DNA of 64,000 nt from Devosia sp. (GCA_017794705.1 CP051235.1:1923010-1987009), one strand, 5' to 3'. Shown: positions 38,989 to 47,559, counted from the first letter of the stretch. Program-made: numbers and translations. Notes: generated from the letters alone by a model not told the origin.

Positions 38989-39441
38989 ATGGGCAGAGTC
39001 CTTTTCGCACTGTTTTTCCTGGTGCCGCTGATCGAAATCGGCCTTTTTATCGTGCTGGGTCAGAATATCGGCCTGTGGCCGACGCTGCTGGGCGTGGTTG
39101 TGACCGCGCTGATCGGTTCGTTCATCATCCGGCTGCAGGGCGTTTCCCTGATCGAGGAGATCCGGCGCCTGACCAGGCAGGGTCAGTTGCCGGCCCGGCA
39201 AATCGCCGACGGGGTGATGCTTGCGGTCGCGGGTGCCCTGTTGATGACCCCCGGCTATTTCACCGACACGATCGGTTTCCTGTTGCTTGTCCCCGCCCTG
39301 CGCCTGGCGCTTTATGATTTCGTCAAGACACGGATCGGCATGGTGGCAACGGTTCAGACCTCACGTGGTGGTTATCGCAACGACCCGCCTCGCGACGACG
39401 GGGTGGTGGACCTCGACGATGATCACTGGCGGCCGCGCTAG
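38989..39441 (+). CDS. fxsA: FxsA family membrane protein
   Basis: About 150 residues of the FxsA family: hydrophobic segments FALFFLVPLIEIGLFIVLG and LWPTLLGVVVTALIGSFIIRLQG, the family core ARQIADGVMLAVAGALLMTPGYFTDTIGFLLLVPALR, and an acidic tail ending DDDHWRPR. In E. coli FxsA affects phage T7 exclusion by F plasmids; its normal role is unknown. The frame opens at ATG 38944, but ATG 38989 starts right at the conserved first segment. It is divergent from the Tim44-like gene. Confidence 0.85.
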   Translation: MGRVLFALFFLVPLIEIGLFIVLGQNIGLWPTLLGVVVTALIGSFIIRLQGVSLIEEIRRLTRQGQLPARQIADGVMLAVAGALLMTPGYFTDTIGFLLLVPALRLALYDFVKTRIGMVATVQTSRGGYRNDPPRDDGVVDLDDDHWRPR

Positions 39442-39508
39442 ACGGGCACAAGCAAAGATGTTAGCCAGCCCCACCCCATTCGACCAACCAATCAGGACAG
39501 TTTGATCC

Positions 39509-40063
39509 ATGGCTGAAGACAATCAGGCCGCAGCAGGCAGCCAGCAGGCGCCGGCGCCTTCCATCAATATCGTTGGCCAGTATGTGCGCGACATGAGCTT
39601 TGAGAACCCGGATGCGCCGGGCTCTATCATGGCCGGTGGCGCCAGCCCCACGTTCAACGTGGCGATCAATGTTTCGGTCAAGAAACAGTCCGACGATGTC
39701 TACGCCGTTGAAACGCCGATCAATGTCAAGGCGGAGCGGGACGGCAAGGTGCTGTTCAATATCGAACTGATCTATGGCGGCTTGTTCCGGATCCAGAACG
39801 TGGCGGAAAACCAGATCGCCGCCGTTTTGATGATTGAGTGCCCACGCCTGATTTTCCCGTTCGCCCGCCAGACGGTGGCGGCGGTGTCGCAGTCCGGCGG
39901 CTTTCCGCCGGTGATGCTGGAACCCGTTGATTTTGCGGCAATCTACCGGCAGAACCTGCAACGCATGCAGGCCGCTTCCAAGAGCGGAGCGCCGGCGGAG
40001 GGCGAAGCTGCCCCCGCCGCAGATGGCGAAGCCAAGGCCGACGAAAGCAAGACGGTCAACTAG
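39509..40063 (+). CDS. secB: Protein-export chaperone SecB
   Basis: A 184-residue tetrameric chaperone that keeps preproteins unfolded and hands them to SecA. It shows IVGQYVRDMSFENPDAP, YAVETPINVKAERDGKVLFNIELIYGGLF, LMIECPRLIFPFARQTVAAVSQSGGFPPVMLEPVDFAAIY and an Ala/Glu-rich tail of about 35 residues. Linkage fxsA-secB facing dnaQ is conserved in this group. It is convergent with dnaQ, nine bases apart. Confidence 0.97.
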   Translation: MAEDNQAAAGSQQAPAPSINIVGQYVRDMSFENPDAPGSIMAGGASPTFNVAINVSVKKQSDDVYAVETPINVKAERDGKVLFNIELIYGGLFRIQNVAENQIAAVLMIECPRLIFPFARQTVAAVSQSGGFPPVMLEPVDFAAIYRQNLQRMQAASKSGAPAEGEAAPAADGEAKADESKTVN

Positions 40064-40072
40064 ACCGCAAAT

Positions 40073-40768
40073 TCACGAATAGCGCGACCAGAGCGCATCC
40101 GGGCCAAGTGCCCGGATGAGTTCTTCGTGCGCCTCCCGGGTCTCTTGATTGAGCCGTGGCGGCAAGGGGGCGGGCCGCTGGCGCTGGGGCAAGGCGACTT
40201 GCGGGCCATCAGCGACTTCAGCCTCGGCCTGCTCGGCGCCGAGCATCAGCGCAACCTGGCGCCCGCCGATCAACTCCAGATAAACCTCGGCCAGAATCTC
40301 GCTGTCGAGCAACGCGCCGTGCAGCGTGCGGCGCGAATTGTCGATCCCGTAGTGTTTGCACAGGGCATCAAGGCTGACCCGGGCACCCGGGTGGCGCTGG
40401 CGGGCCAGTTGCACTGTGTCGATCACCGGGTTGGCCAGCTGCCTGTGACCGGCCAGCTCCATTTCGGCATTGAGAAAACCCATATCGAACGGCGCATTGT
40501 GGATGATAAGCGTGTGATCAGCGATGAACTCGCGGAATTCGCCCGCAACTGCCCCGAATACCGGCTTGTCGGCCAAAAACTCGGCACTTAGCCCGTGTAC
40601 GCGTTCGGCATCGGGCGGCATGTCGCGTTCTGGATTGATGTAGGCGTGATAGTTCTTGCCTGTCGGCACATGGTTGAACAGTTCAACGCAGCCGATTTCA
40701 ACGACCCTGTCGCCGTTTTGCGGGCTGAGGCCGGTGGTTTCGGTATCAAGAACGATTTCGCGGGTCAT
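40073..40768 (-). CDS. dnaQ: DNA polymerase III epsilon subunit (proofreading exonuclease)
   Basis: A 231-residue DEDDh 3'-5' exonuclease that proofreads the replicative polymerase. ExoI is IVLDTETTGLSP, ExoII is IHNAPFDMGFLNAEM, and ExoIII is HGALLDSEILAEVYLEL. The C-terminus (QRPAPLPPRLNQETREAHEEL) likely binds the alpha subunit. Its ATG overlaps the coaE stop by four bases (ATGA), and it ends the maf-aroE-coaE-dnaQ run leading away from the origin. Confidence 0.97.
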   Translation of the reverse strand: MTREIVLDTETTGLSPQNGDRVVEIGCVELFNHVPTGKNYHAYINPERDMPPDAERVHGLSAEFLADKPVFGAVAGEFREFIADHTLIIHNAPFDMGFLNAEMELAGHRQLANPVIDTVQLARQRHPGARVSLDALCKHYGIDNSRRTLHGALLDSEILAEVYLELIGGRQVALMLGAEQAEAEVADGPQVALPQRQRPAPLPPRLNQETREAHEELIRALGPDALWSRYS

Positions 40769-41391
40769 GATCCGTCGGGTTTAGCCAAAGCCGACCTGCG
40801 GCGCAAACATTCCGCTGCGATTTCGGCAACTTGTTCGCCGGTTTCGGCAATCGGCCGGTTGGTGTCGATCAAAAAGTCGGCGCGGCGCTTTTTTTCGTCC
40901 TGCGGCATCTGTTTGGCGAGGATCGCATCCAGCTTTTCCGGAGTCATCGCGGGCCGCGCCAATGCCCGTCTTCGTTGCTCTTCGGGATCGCAGAAGGTGA
41001 CTGCCACTGCATCGAGATCATAGTCGTGCGCGGATTCAAACAGCAGGGGAATGTCGATGATAATCAATTCGGCACCGGCGGTCTCTGCAGAGTGCCGGAA
41101 CTGGCTGATCTTGTCGCGCACCATCGGGTGCACGATTGTCTCGAGCTCTTTCAGGCGTTCGGGATGTTGGACCAGAATTGCAGCGAGGATCGCCCGGTCA
41201 ATGCGAGTTCCATCCGAGGCTTCCGGAAAGTGGTCGCCTACGGGTCCGACGGCTTCGCCCTGGTAAAGAGCATGTACGGCTTCGTCGCTGGAGAATGTGG
41301 GGTGTCCCAAATCTGCGAATGCGGCGAGGGCGGTCGACTTGCCGGTGGCAATCGAGCCGGTGAGGCCGAGTGCAAAGGGCGGGCGGTTCAC
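40765..41391 (-). CDS. coaE: Dephospho-CoA kinase
   Basis: A 208-residue P-loop kinase for the last step of coenzyme A synthesis. Walker A is GLTGSIATGKSTALAAF, followed by HPTFSSDEAVHALYQG, ETIVHPMVRDKI and IIIDIPLLFESAHDYDLDAVAVTFCDPEEQRRRALAR. The start is GTG at 41391, overlapping the aroE stop as GTGA; the end overlaps dnaQ as ATGA. Both junctions suggest coupled translation. Confidence 0.97.
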   Translation of the reverse strand: MNRPPFALGLTGSIATGKSTALAAFADLGHPTFSSDEAVHALYQGEAVGPVGDHFPEASDGTRIDRAILAAILVQHPERLKELETIVHPMVRDKISQFRHSAETAGAELIIIDIPLLFESAHDYDLDAVAVTFCDPEEQRRRALARPAMTPEKLDAILAKQMPQDEKKRRADFLIDTNRPIAETGEQVAEIAAECLRRRSALAKPDGS

Positions 41392-42236
41392 AGGTCCTGC
41401 TCAATACGTTGGCGCAATTCCGCGGTGACTTCCGGCCGGACGCCGAACCATTGTTCAAAGCCCGGAACGGCCTGGTGCAGGAGCATGCCGAGACCATCGA
41501 CCGTTTTGAGGCCCCGCGCCCTGGCTTCGAGCAAAAGTGGTGTCATGATCGGGGTATAGACCAGATCGGTTACAATGGCGTCTTCAGCGAGCACCGACAG
41601 GTCAAGCCGCTCGAATGCCGAGCCGTGCATGCCGATGGAGCTGGTGTTGACCAGCAGGTTGGCGCCTTGTGCGTGCCGGCTGAATTCATTCAGCGGTCCG
41701 GGATCAATGGGGGCCCCAAACTCGCGGGCCAGTGTTTCGGCGCGGTCAACGGACCGATTGAGCAGGGTGATGCGGTCATAACCACGTTGCTGCAGGGCAT
41801 AAATGATGGCGCGGCTCGCGCCCCCTGCCCCCAACACTACCGCATGCAGGGTTCCTGCGGCCCGGGCGCTCCAGCCGGGTGCGTGTTGGTCGAGATTGGC
41901 CAGGAACCCATAGTGATCAGTGTTCGTGGCGCTGATCCGGCCTTCAGTTTGGACGATTGTGTTGATGGCGCCGATGCTTGTCGCCGCCTCATCGATGGTG
42001 TCGCACAGGGCGCCCACCTGTTCCTTGAGGGGGATCGTTATGTTGCCGCCGCCGAACTCGCCGGCGCGCACCCGGTTGATGAAGGCCGGCAGGTCTTCCG
42101 GGGCCACGTCGATCGGGTCATAGGTGCCCTTGATTTCGTATTGTTCCAGCCAGAACATGTGTAGCCGCGGCGATCGTGAATGACTGATCGGGTGACCAAG
42201 GACAAAGGCGCGGCGGGGAGGCGGGGACTGGTTCAT
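41388..42236 (-). CDS. aroE: Shikimate dehydrogenase
   Basis: A 282-residue NADP-dependent enzyme of aromatic amino acid synthesis. It shows LGHPISHSRSPRLHMFWLEQY (substrate Ser pair), GGNITIPLKEQV with the catalytic Lys, NTDHYGFLANL with the catalytic Asp, the nucleotide loop VVLGAGGASRAIIYAL and DLVYTPIMTPLL. Length is typical. It is nine bases after maf and overlaps coaE. Confidence 0.97.
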   Translation of the reverse strand: MNQSPPPRRAFVLGHPISHSRSPRLHMFWLEQYEIKGTYDPIDVAPEDLPAFINRVRAGEFGGGNITIPLKEQVGALCDTIDEAATSIGAINTIVQTEGRISATNTDHYGFLANLDQHAPGWSARAAGTLHAVVLGAGGASRAIIYALQQRGYDRITLLNRSVDRAETLAREFGAPIDPGPLNEFSRHAQGANLLVNTSSIGMHGSAFERLDLSVLAEDAIVTDLVYTPIMTPLLLEARARGLKTVDGLGMLLHQAVPGFEQWFGVRPEVTAELRQRIEQDL

Positions 42237-42245
42237 GGCGCGGTT

Positions 42246-42833
42246 TTAGGGGTTCAGCCCCATCGCGCGCAATCCCTCAAGCAGAGGCAGCAACGGCAGG
42301 CCGAGAATGGTGAAATAGTCGCCATCGATTTTTTCAAACAGGCGGACGGACGGTCCTTCAAGCCTGTAGGCGCCCACTGATTTGAGATTTTCGCCACCTT
42401 CAAGCCGCAGCACTTCATCCAGTTCAGGTTCAGAGAAGTTGCGCATCGTCAGGCTAGCGGTTTCAACGTGCGACCAGCAAACCTTCTGGTCGCGCACAAT
42501 GACGGCGGCGGCGTGCAATTGGTGGATCTGTCCGCGAAGCGTGATGAGTTGCTGGCGCGCGTCCTGGAGATCGTGGGGCTTGTGGAGGGGTCGGCCGTTG
42601 TGGATGAGCGTCTGGTCTGCACCGACAACCAGGGTGTCTGCATGTCGCGCCGATACGGAACGGGCCTTGGCTTTGGCCAGCCACAAGGCCGCCCCTGCGC
42701 CCGCGTCGGGCGTAAACTCCCCATCTTCCTCAAGGTGCCGTTCGTCGATTTCAGCGGGAACCACGGTGAAGTCAAAGCCTGCGTTTTCAAGCATTTGCCG
42801 CCGTGCGGGGCTTGCTGAGGCCAGAATGAACAC
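42246..42833 (-). CDS. Maf family nucleoside triphosphate pyrophosphatase
   Basis: A 195-residue Maf-fold enzyme that hydrolyses modified or canonical NTPs (dTTP/UTP or 7-methyl-GTP types). Landmarks are ILASASPARRQMLENAGFDFTVVPAEIDE at the start, VVGADQTLIHNGRPLHKPHDLQDARQQL and LPLLPLLEGLRAMGL at the end. The start is GTG 42833. It is the first gene left of the origin region, transcribed away from it. Confidence 0.93.
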   Translation of the reverse strand: MFILASASPARRQMLENAGFDFTVVPAEIDERHLEEDGEFTPDAGAGAALWLAKAKARSVSARHADTLVVGADQTLIHNGRPLHKPHDLQDARQQLITLRGQIHQLHAAAVIVRDQKVCWSHVETASLTMRNFSEPELDEVLRLEGGENLKSVGAYRLEGPSVRLFEKIDGDYFTILGLPLLPLLEGLRAMGLNP

Positions 42834-42868
42834 GTGCGATACTCACAGGTTTGTCGACAGAATCAGGG

Positions 42869-42884
42869 TTAAGGGGAGGTTAAC
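42869..42884 (+). promoter_or_regulatory. CtrA box 1 in the origin region
   Basis: TTAAGGGGAGGTTAAC is a full TTAA-N7-TTAAC match, 36 bases from the maf start and close to a GANTC site at 42860. In Caulobacter CtrA bound at such sites blocks initiation. Confidence 0.65.
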
Positions 42885-42969
42885 AAACAGCGTGAATGAA
42901 AGGTTAAGATTTATGCCCGATGGCGCGAGGACTATGCACAGGCGCGCCGCGATCGCTTGTTTGTTCACT

Positions 42970-42990
42970 TGTGGATATTTCCGGGGATAA
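42970..42990 (-). promoter_or_regulatory. Pair of DnaA-box-like sequences
   Basis: On the minus strand 42970-42978 reads ATATCCACA (8 of 9 bases of the consensus TTATCCACA), and 42982-42990 reads TTATCCCCG (7 of 9). They lie three bases apart in the same orientation, the strongest DnaA-like cluster in the gap. Confidence 0.5.
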
Positions 42991-43080
42991 TCCGGGTGAG
43001 CGGGGCGCGGTGGAGCGGGTTTTTTCCCAGCCAGTGCACAGACCAGGTTGGGTTAGTGATTGGTTAAGGTGCTAGGTGCG

Positions 43081-43096
43081 TTAACTTTTGGTTAAC
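43081..43096 (+). promoter_or_regulatory. CtrA box 2 in the origin region
   Basis: TTAACTTTTGGTTAAC is a second full TTAA-N7-TTAAC match, directly followed by a DnaA-like TTTTGCACA (43097-43105) whose arrangement would allow competition between CtrA and DnaA. It is about 185 bases before hemE. Confidence 0.65.
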
Positions 43097-43279
43097 TTTT
43101 GCACAGTGGCGAACTTGTTCTTGGTGGTTGCGTCAGATTGCTGCACAAGATCATCCGGGCACGGCTTGTCGTTGTGGATGGCCGTTAATTCGTGCAACAC
43201 ACAGGCATAATGATAATCCATTTTGAATCAGAATCTTAATTGATCTCCCCGCCCCGCCGAATCGTGGTTTCTTGTACGG

Positions 43280-44308
43280 ATGATGACTGGAAAGCCCCTT
43301 CTTGATGCCGTGAATGGCCACCGACAGGCGCGGCCGCCGATCTGGATTATGCGCCAAGCGGGCCGCTATCTGCCTGAGTATCGCGAGGTCAGGGCGAAAG
43401 CGGGTTCGTTCCTCGATCTCTGTTACACACCAAAGTGGGCTATTGAAGTCAGTCTGCAGCCGCTGAGACGATTTGATCTGGATGCAGCGATCCTGTTTTC
43501 AGACATTCTGGTGGTACCTGACGCACTCGGGCAAAAGGTCTGGTTTGAGCCCGGCGAGGGGCCGAGGCTTGATCCTTTGACGCCGGAATCTGTGGGAACG
43601 CTGCAATCCGATACTTTTCTGGACCGACTATCCCCTGTTCTTGAGGCTCTCAGTGGTATCAAGGCTGAACTGGCTTTGGAAAAGACCATGATCGGGTTCT
43701 GCGGTGCGCCCTGGACCCTGGCGACCTATATGATCGGCGGCAAAGGGTCACCCGATCAGGCAGCCGCGCGGTTGTTTGCCCTGGAAAATCCTGCGGCGTT
43801 TCGGGCGTTGATCGATGTTCTGGTTGAGGCGAGCGTCAATTACCTGGTTGCGCAGTTAAAAGCGGGAGCTGATGTGGTTCAGCTTTTTGAAAGCTGGGCG
43901 CTCAATCTGGATGAGAAGCAATTTGCCGACTATGTGATCGAGCCGAACCGCCGGATTGTGCAGGGCGTGCGGGCTGAGATTCCGAGTGCACCGATCATCG
44001 GATTTCCGAGAGGCGCGGCGGGCATGCTGGGTGCTTATCACGCCCGGACGGGTGTTTCTATGTTGGGCGTTGATACAGCAACGCCGCTCGATTTCATCAA
44101 TGGTGTTCTGCCTGAAGGTGCCGGGGTGCAGGGAAGTCTTGATCCGCTACGACTTGTGTCGGGAGGTTCGCAGATGTTTGAACGGGCGGAGGAGATCATC
44201 ACCGGTTTTGGATCCCGTCCGCACGTGTTCAATCTCGGACATGGCATTGTGCCGCAAACCCCGATAGAGCATGTCGGTCAGTTGGTTGAATTCGTGAAGG
44301 GCAGATAG
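43280..44308 (+). CDS. hemE: Uroporphyrinogen decarboxylase
   Basis: A 342-residue TIM-barrel enzyme that converts uroporphyrinogen III to coproporphyrinogen III in haem synthesis. It shows PPIWIMRQAGRYLPEYREVRAK, AAILFSDILVVPDALG with the catalytic Asp, GFCGAPWTLATYMIGGKGS and FNLGHGIVPQTP. Its position beside oriC is a conserved landmark of Alphaproteobacteria. Two adjacent ATG codons (43280, 43283) could start it. It is three bases from hemJ. Confidence 0.98.
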   Translation: MMTGKPLLDAVNGHRQARPPIWIMRQAGRYLPEYREVRAKAGSFLDLCYTPKWAIEVSLQPLRRFDLDAAILFSDILVVPDALGQKVWFEPGEGPRLDPLTPESVGTLQSDTFLDRLSPVLEALSGIKAELALEKTMIGFCGAPWTLATYMIGGKGSPDQAAARLFALENPAAFRALIDVLVEASVNYLVAQLKAGADVVQLFESWALNLDEKQFADYVIEPNRRIVQGVRAEIPSAPIIGFPRGAAGMLGAYHARTGVSMLGVDTATPLDFINGVLPEGAGVQGSLDPLRLVSGGSQMFERAEEIITGFGSRPHVFNLGHGIVPQTPIEHVGQLVEFVKGR

Positions 44309-44311
44309 GCG

Positions 44312-44737
44312 ATGGAATGGCTCAAGGCACTGCACGTGATTTCCGTGATCGCCTGGATGGCGGCTTCGCTCTATTTGCCGCGGCTGTTTGTCTATCACGC
44401 CGATGCCGAAAAGGGATCGGTCCAGTCCGAAACGTTCAAGGTCATGGAGCGGCGCCTTTATCGCGGCATCATGACGCCGGCGATGATCGCGAGCTGGGTT
44501 TTCGGGCTTGCAATGGTGATCTGGGCAGGTTTTGTGCAGTTTTCAGATGCTTGGATGTGGGTGAAGCTGCTATTTGTGCTGTTGCTCAGCGGTTTCCACG
44601 GGTTTATGGGCGGACAGCTGCGTCGGTTTGCCAGTGATACGAATGAACGGCCAGCCAAGTTCTTCCGGCAGATCAACGAAGTGCCGACGGTCTTGATGAT
44701 CGTCATCGTGGTGATGGTGATCGTTCGTCCCTTCTAA
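44312..44737 (+). CDS. hemJ: Protoporphyrinogen IX oxidase HemJ
   Basis: A 141-residue integral membrane protein with four predicted helices. It carries the conserved His in LKALHVISVIAWMAASLYLPRLFVYH and Arg/Lys in WMWVKLLFVLLLSGFHGFMGGQLRRFA. HemJ oxidises protoporphyrinogen IX in bacteria lacking HemG/HemY. It follows hemE by three bases, matching their consecutive roles in haem synthesis. Confidence 0.95.
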   Translation: MEWLKALHVISVIAWMAASLYLPRLFVYHADAEKGSVQSETFKVMERRLYRGIMTPAMIASWVFGLAMVIWAGFVQFSDAWMWVKLLFVLLLSGFHGFMGGQLRRFASDTNERPAKFFRQINEVPTVLMIVIVVMVIVRPF

Positions 44738-44892
44738 GCTTGTTGTGCCCGGTGCATATTAGAGAATTTTCTTGAACGGGCTCGGGTTTCGGGCTATTTG
44801 ACCGCACACCTTCCCAAGCGCTTTTCAGCAGCTTCCGGCATCTGGCCGACTTCCCCTCCCCGACTTATTGATACCAAAGGTATTTTCCCGAG

Positions 44893-46158
44893 ATGCAAAG
44901 TCTCAAACTGAGCGAACTCAAAGCCAAGACTCCCGCTGAACTTCTGGCCTTTGCCGAGGATCATGACGTGGAGAACGCCTCCACTCTGCGCAAACAGGAA
45001 TTGATGTTTGCGATCCTGAAAAAGCTGGCGGAGAGTGATTTCGACATCACGGGCGAGGGCGTTGTCGAGGTTCTGCCGGATGGGTTCGGGTTTTTGAGGT
45101 CGCCAGACGCCAACTACCTGCCTGGTCCAGATGATATCTACGTAAGTCCTTCACAAATAAGACGCTTTTCCCTTCGTACCGGAGACACGGTGGAGGGGCA
45201 GATCAGGTCTCCGAAAGAGGGTGAGCGGTATTTTGCCCTGTTGAAGGTTAACTCGATCAATTTCGAAGATCCGGACAACGTCCGCCACAAGATCAATTTC
45301 GACAATCTGACGCCGCTCTATCCTGACGAGCGGTTGCGGATGGAAGTAGACGATCCCACCGTCAAGGATCGGAGCGCCCGGGTCATCGACCTGGTGGCGC
45401 CGCTGGGAAAAGGCCAGCGTGCTTTGATTGTTGCGCCGCCACGCACCGGTAAGACGGTACTGTTGCAGAATATCGCACAGTCGGTCGCGATCAATCATCC
45501 TGAATGCTATCTGATTGTGCTGTTGATCGACGAGCGGCCCGAGGAAGTAACCGACATGCAGCGCTCGGTGAAGGGTGAGGTGATTTCCTCCACCTTCGAC
45601 GAACCGGCGTCGCGGCACGTTCAAGTTACTGAAATGGTGCTGGAAAAGGCCAAACGGCTGGTCGAGCACAAGCGTGATGTGGTGATTCTGCTGGATTCGC
45701 TGACGCGTTTGGGACGTGCCTACAACACTGTGGTGCCCAGTTCGGGCAAGGTTCTGACCGGCGGTGTCGATGCGAATGCCCTGCAGCGGCCGAAGCGGTT
45801 CTTCGGCGCGGCACGCAATATCGAGGAAGGTGGATCCTTGACCATCATCTCCACGGCGCTCATTGATACAGGCAGCCGAATGGACGAAGTTATTTTTGAA
45901 GAGTTCAAGGGCACCGGTAACTCGGAAATCGTCCTTGATCGCAAGATTTCGGACAAGCGCGTGTTCCCTGCCCTGGATGTCACCAAGTCCGGTACCCGCA
46001 AGGAAGAACTGCTGGTTGAGCCGGACGTTTTGAAGAAGATGTATGTGCTCAGGCGCATTCTCAATCCGATGGGTACGATCGACGCGATGGAGTTCCTGCT
46101 CGACAAGCTCAAGCAAACCAAGTCGAACTCGGACTTTTTCGATTCGATGAATACCTGA
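44893..46158 (+). CDS. rho: Transcription termination factor Rho
   Basis: A 421-residue hexameric RNA helicase. The N-terminal RNA-binding part includes [34 protein letters not shown] and the cold-shock-like [33 protein letters not shown]. The motor has Walker [25 protein letters not shown], Walker [17 protein letters not shown] and the Q-loop region [28 protein letters not shown]. It lies between hemJ and mnmE, as in related genomes. The 155 bases before it show no clear promoter or structure. Confidence 0.98.
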   Translation: MQSLKLSELKAKTPAELLAFAEDHDVENASTLRKQELMFAILKKLAESDFDITGEGVVEVLPDGFGFLRSPDANYLPGPDDIYVSPSQIRRFSLRTGDTVEGQIRSPKEGERYFALLKVNSINFEDPDNVRHKINFDNLTPLYPDERLRMEVDDPTVKDRSARVIDLVAPLGKGQRALIVAPPRTGKTVLLQNIAQSVAINHPECYLIVLLIDERPEEVTDMQRSVKGEVISSTFDEPASRHVQVTEMVLEKAKRLVEHKRDVVILLDSLTRLGRAYNTVVPSSGKVLTGGVDANALQRPKRFFGAARNIEEGGSLTIISTALIDTGSRMDEVIFEEFKGTGNSEIVLDRKISDKRVFPALDVTKSGTRKEELLVEPDVLKKMYVLRRILNPMGTIDAMEFLLDKLKQTKSNSDFFDSMNT

Positions 46159-46165
46159 CCGCGCC

Positions 46166-47473
46166 TTGGTCGGAACTGACACCATCGTTGCGCTTGCTTC
46201 GGGGTCTGTGCCGGCCGGCGTTGCAGTAATCCGTCTCTCGGGACCCAATTCGCGGCATTGCCTCGAATTGCTGTCGGGTGACCTGCCAGCGCCCCGTGTG
46301 ATGAGTTTCAGGTCTTTGATCGATCCGGCGACGTCAGAGGTTCTCGACCAGGGTCTGGTCGTGCATTTCGCCGGCCCCAATTCCTTTACCGGTGAGGACT
46401 GCGCCGAACTCCAGGTTCATGGCTCCCGTGCAGTCGTGAACAGCTTGCTGCAGGCCCTGACGTATGTGGATGGTGTCAGGTTGGCCACGGCAGGCGAGTT
46501 CACGCGCCGGGCATTTGAAAACGGAAAGCTGGACCTGATTGAGGTCGACGCGTTGGGTGATCTCATTGCGGCCGATACCGAGGGTCAGCGCGCGCAGGCG
46601 ATGGCGCGCCTGTCGGGCGGAATAACCAGAAAGATCGACGGCTGGCGGGATCATATCATTGGCCTGATGGCGGAAGTTGAGGCGCAGCTGGACTTTTCCG
46701 ACGAAGGCGATGTTGGCGCCTTCGCCTCAAGCGCGCTGAATGACGGACTTGCGCAGCTTGGGACCTCACTACGCGAGGGCCTTTCCTCCTACGCCTATGG
46801 GCGAATTGTCAAAGACGGGTTTCGTGTCGGACTTGGTGGTTTGCCGAACGCCGGAAAGTCCAGTCTTTTGAACCGGTTGGCGCAGTCCGAGATTGCGATT
46901 GTCACTGAAGAGGCGGGCACCACGCGGGATTTGCGTGAGGTTGCGATCGACCTCGATGGGCAATTGGTTTTGCTCGTCGACAGCGCCGGCATCCGGGATA
47001 CCGAAAGCAAGGCGGAGGCAGAAGGTGTGCGCCGCGCGCTGGAAATGCTCGAAGACGCCGATTTGGTTTTGTGGCTGAAAGCTCCCGACATTGAGGAGGA
47101 CCAATCCTGCCCGGTTTCTGGTCCCCACGTAGTGGAGATACAGAGCAAAGCGGATATCCGGGGCGAGGCCGGTCCATTTGCCATTTCGGCCACTTCTGGC
47201 GAAGGAATTCCGGTGTTGTTGGCGCTTATTCGGGCACGGATAGCTGAAAGGCGAGACGCCGGGGGCGACCTCAGTATCAGCCATTTGCGGGATCAGCGGG
47301 CCCTGAGCGCCTGTCTGGTGGAATTGGAGCGGGCCGGATCGAACATGAATGAGCTCGAGTTGGTCGCTGAGTGCCTGAGACGGGCGGTGCTCGAACTTGA
47401 GCGGCTCGTTGGTCGTGTTGATGCGGAGCAGGTTTTGGACCAGCTGTTTGCGGGCTTCTGCATCGGAAAATGA
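46166..47473 (+). CDS. mnmE: tRNA modification GTPase MnmE (TrmE)
   Basis: A 435-residue GTPase that with MnmG modifies U34 of certain tRNAs. The N-terminal folate domain has DTIVALASGSVPAGVAVIRLSGP and HGSRAVVNSLLQ. The G domain has P-loop GLPNAGKSSLLNRL, GTTRD and DSAGIRDTE; the NKxD motif is SKAD (QSKADI). The C-terminus ends FCIGK, with the catalytic Cys. The start is TTG at 46166, the only start codon available after an in-frame stop at 46148 and seven bases after rho. Two parS sites follow. Confidence 0.96.
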   Translation: MVGTDTIVALASGSVPAGVAVIRLSGPNSRHCLELLSGDLPAPRVMSFRSLIDPATSEVLDQGLVVHFAGPNSFTGEDCAELQVHGSRAVVNSLLQALTYVDGVRLATAGEFTRRAFENGKLDLIEVDALGDLIAADTEGQRAQAMARLSGGITRKIDGWRDHIIGLMAEVEAQLDFSDEGDVGAFASSALNDGLAQLGTSLREGLSSYAYGRIVKDGFRVGLGGLPNAGKSSLLNRLAQSEIAIVTEEAGTTRDLREVAIDLDGQLVLLVDSAGIRDTESKAEAEGVRRALEMLEDADLVLWLKAPDIEEDQSCPVSGPHVVEIQSKADIRGEAGPFAISATSGEGIPVLLALIRARIAERRDAGGDLSISHLRDQRALSACLVELERAGSNMNELELVAECLRRAVLELERLVGRVDAEQVLDQLFAGFCIGK

Positions 47474-47486
47474 TTCACGTGAAACA
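47471..47486. promoter_or_regulatory. parS: parS centromere site 1
   Basis: TGATTCACGTGAAACA differs from the consensus TGTTTCACGTGAAACA at one of 16 bases. It overlaps the mnmE stop codon. ParB, encoded 3.4 kb downstream, should bind it. It is 37 bases from an identical second copy. Confidence 0.85.
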
Positions 47487-47507
47487 TTGCGCGGCGGCAT
47501 CACGGAT

Positions 47508-47523
47508 TGATTCACGTGAAACA
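47508..47523. promoter_or_regulatory. parS: parS centromere site 2
   Basis: A second TGATTCACGTGAAACA (15 of 16 consensus bases) in the mnmE-mnmG gap, identical to site 1 and in the same orientation. Tandem parS sites near oriC nucleate ParB loading and origin segregation by ParA. Confidence 0.85.
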
Positions 47524-47559
47524 TCGGCCTAAACAGCCCGCGAAACGGAACAGGTCCTT

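Larger units (their letters stand above)
42834..43279. other. oriC: Probable chromosomal replication origin (oriC)
   Basis: A 446-base gene-free gap between maf and hemE, the place of oriC in Caulobacter and other Alphaproteobacteria. It holds DnaA-box-like sequences (42932-42940, 42970-42978, 42982-42990, 43097-43105, 43173-43181), two full CtrA boxes (42869-42884, 43081-43096), four GANTC sites (42860, 43225, 43231, 43259) and an AT-rich stretch at about 43186-43245 that could unwind. The genes on each side run away from it for several kilobases. parS sites and parAB lie 4-8 kb to the right. Strong by context; not proven. Confidence 0.8.
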
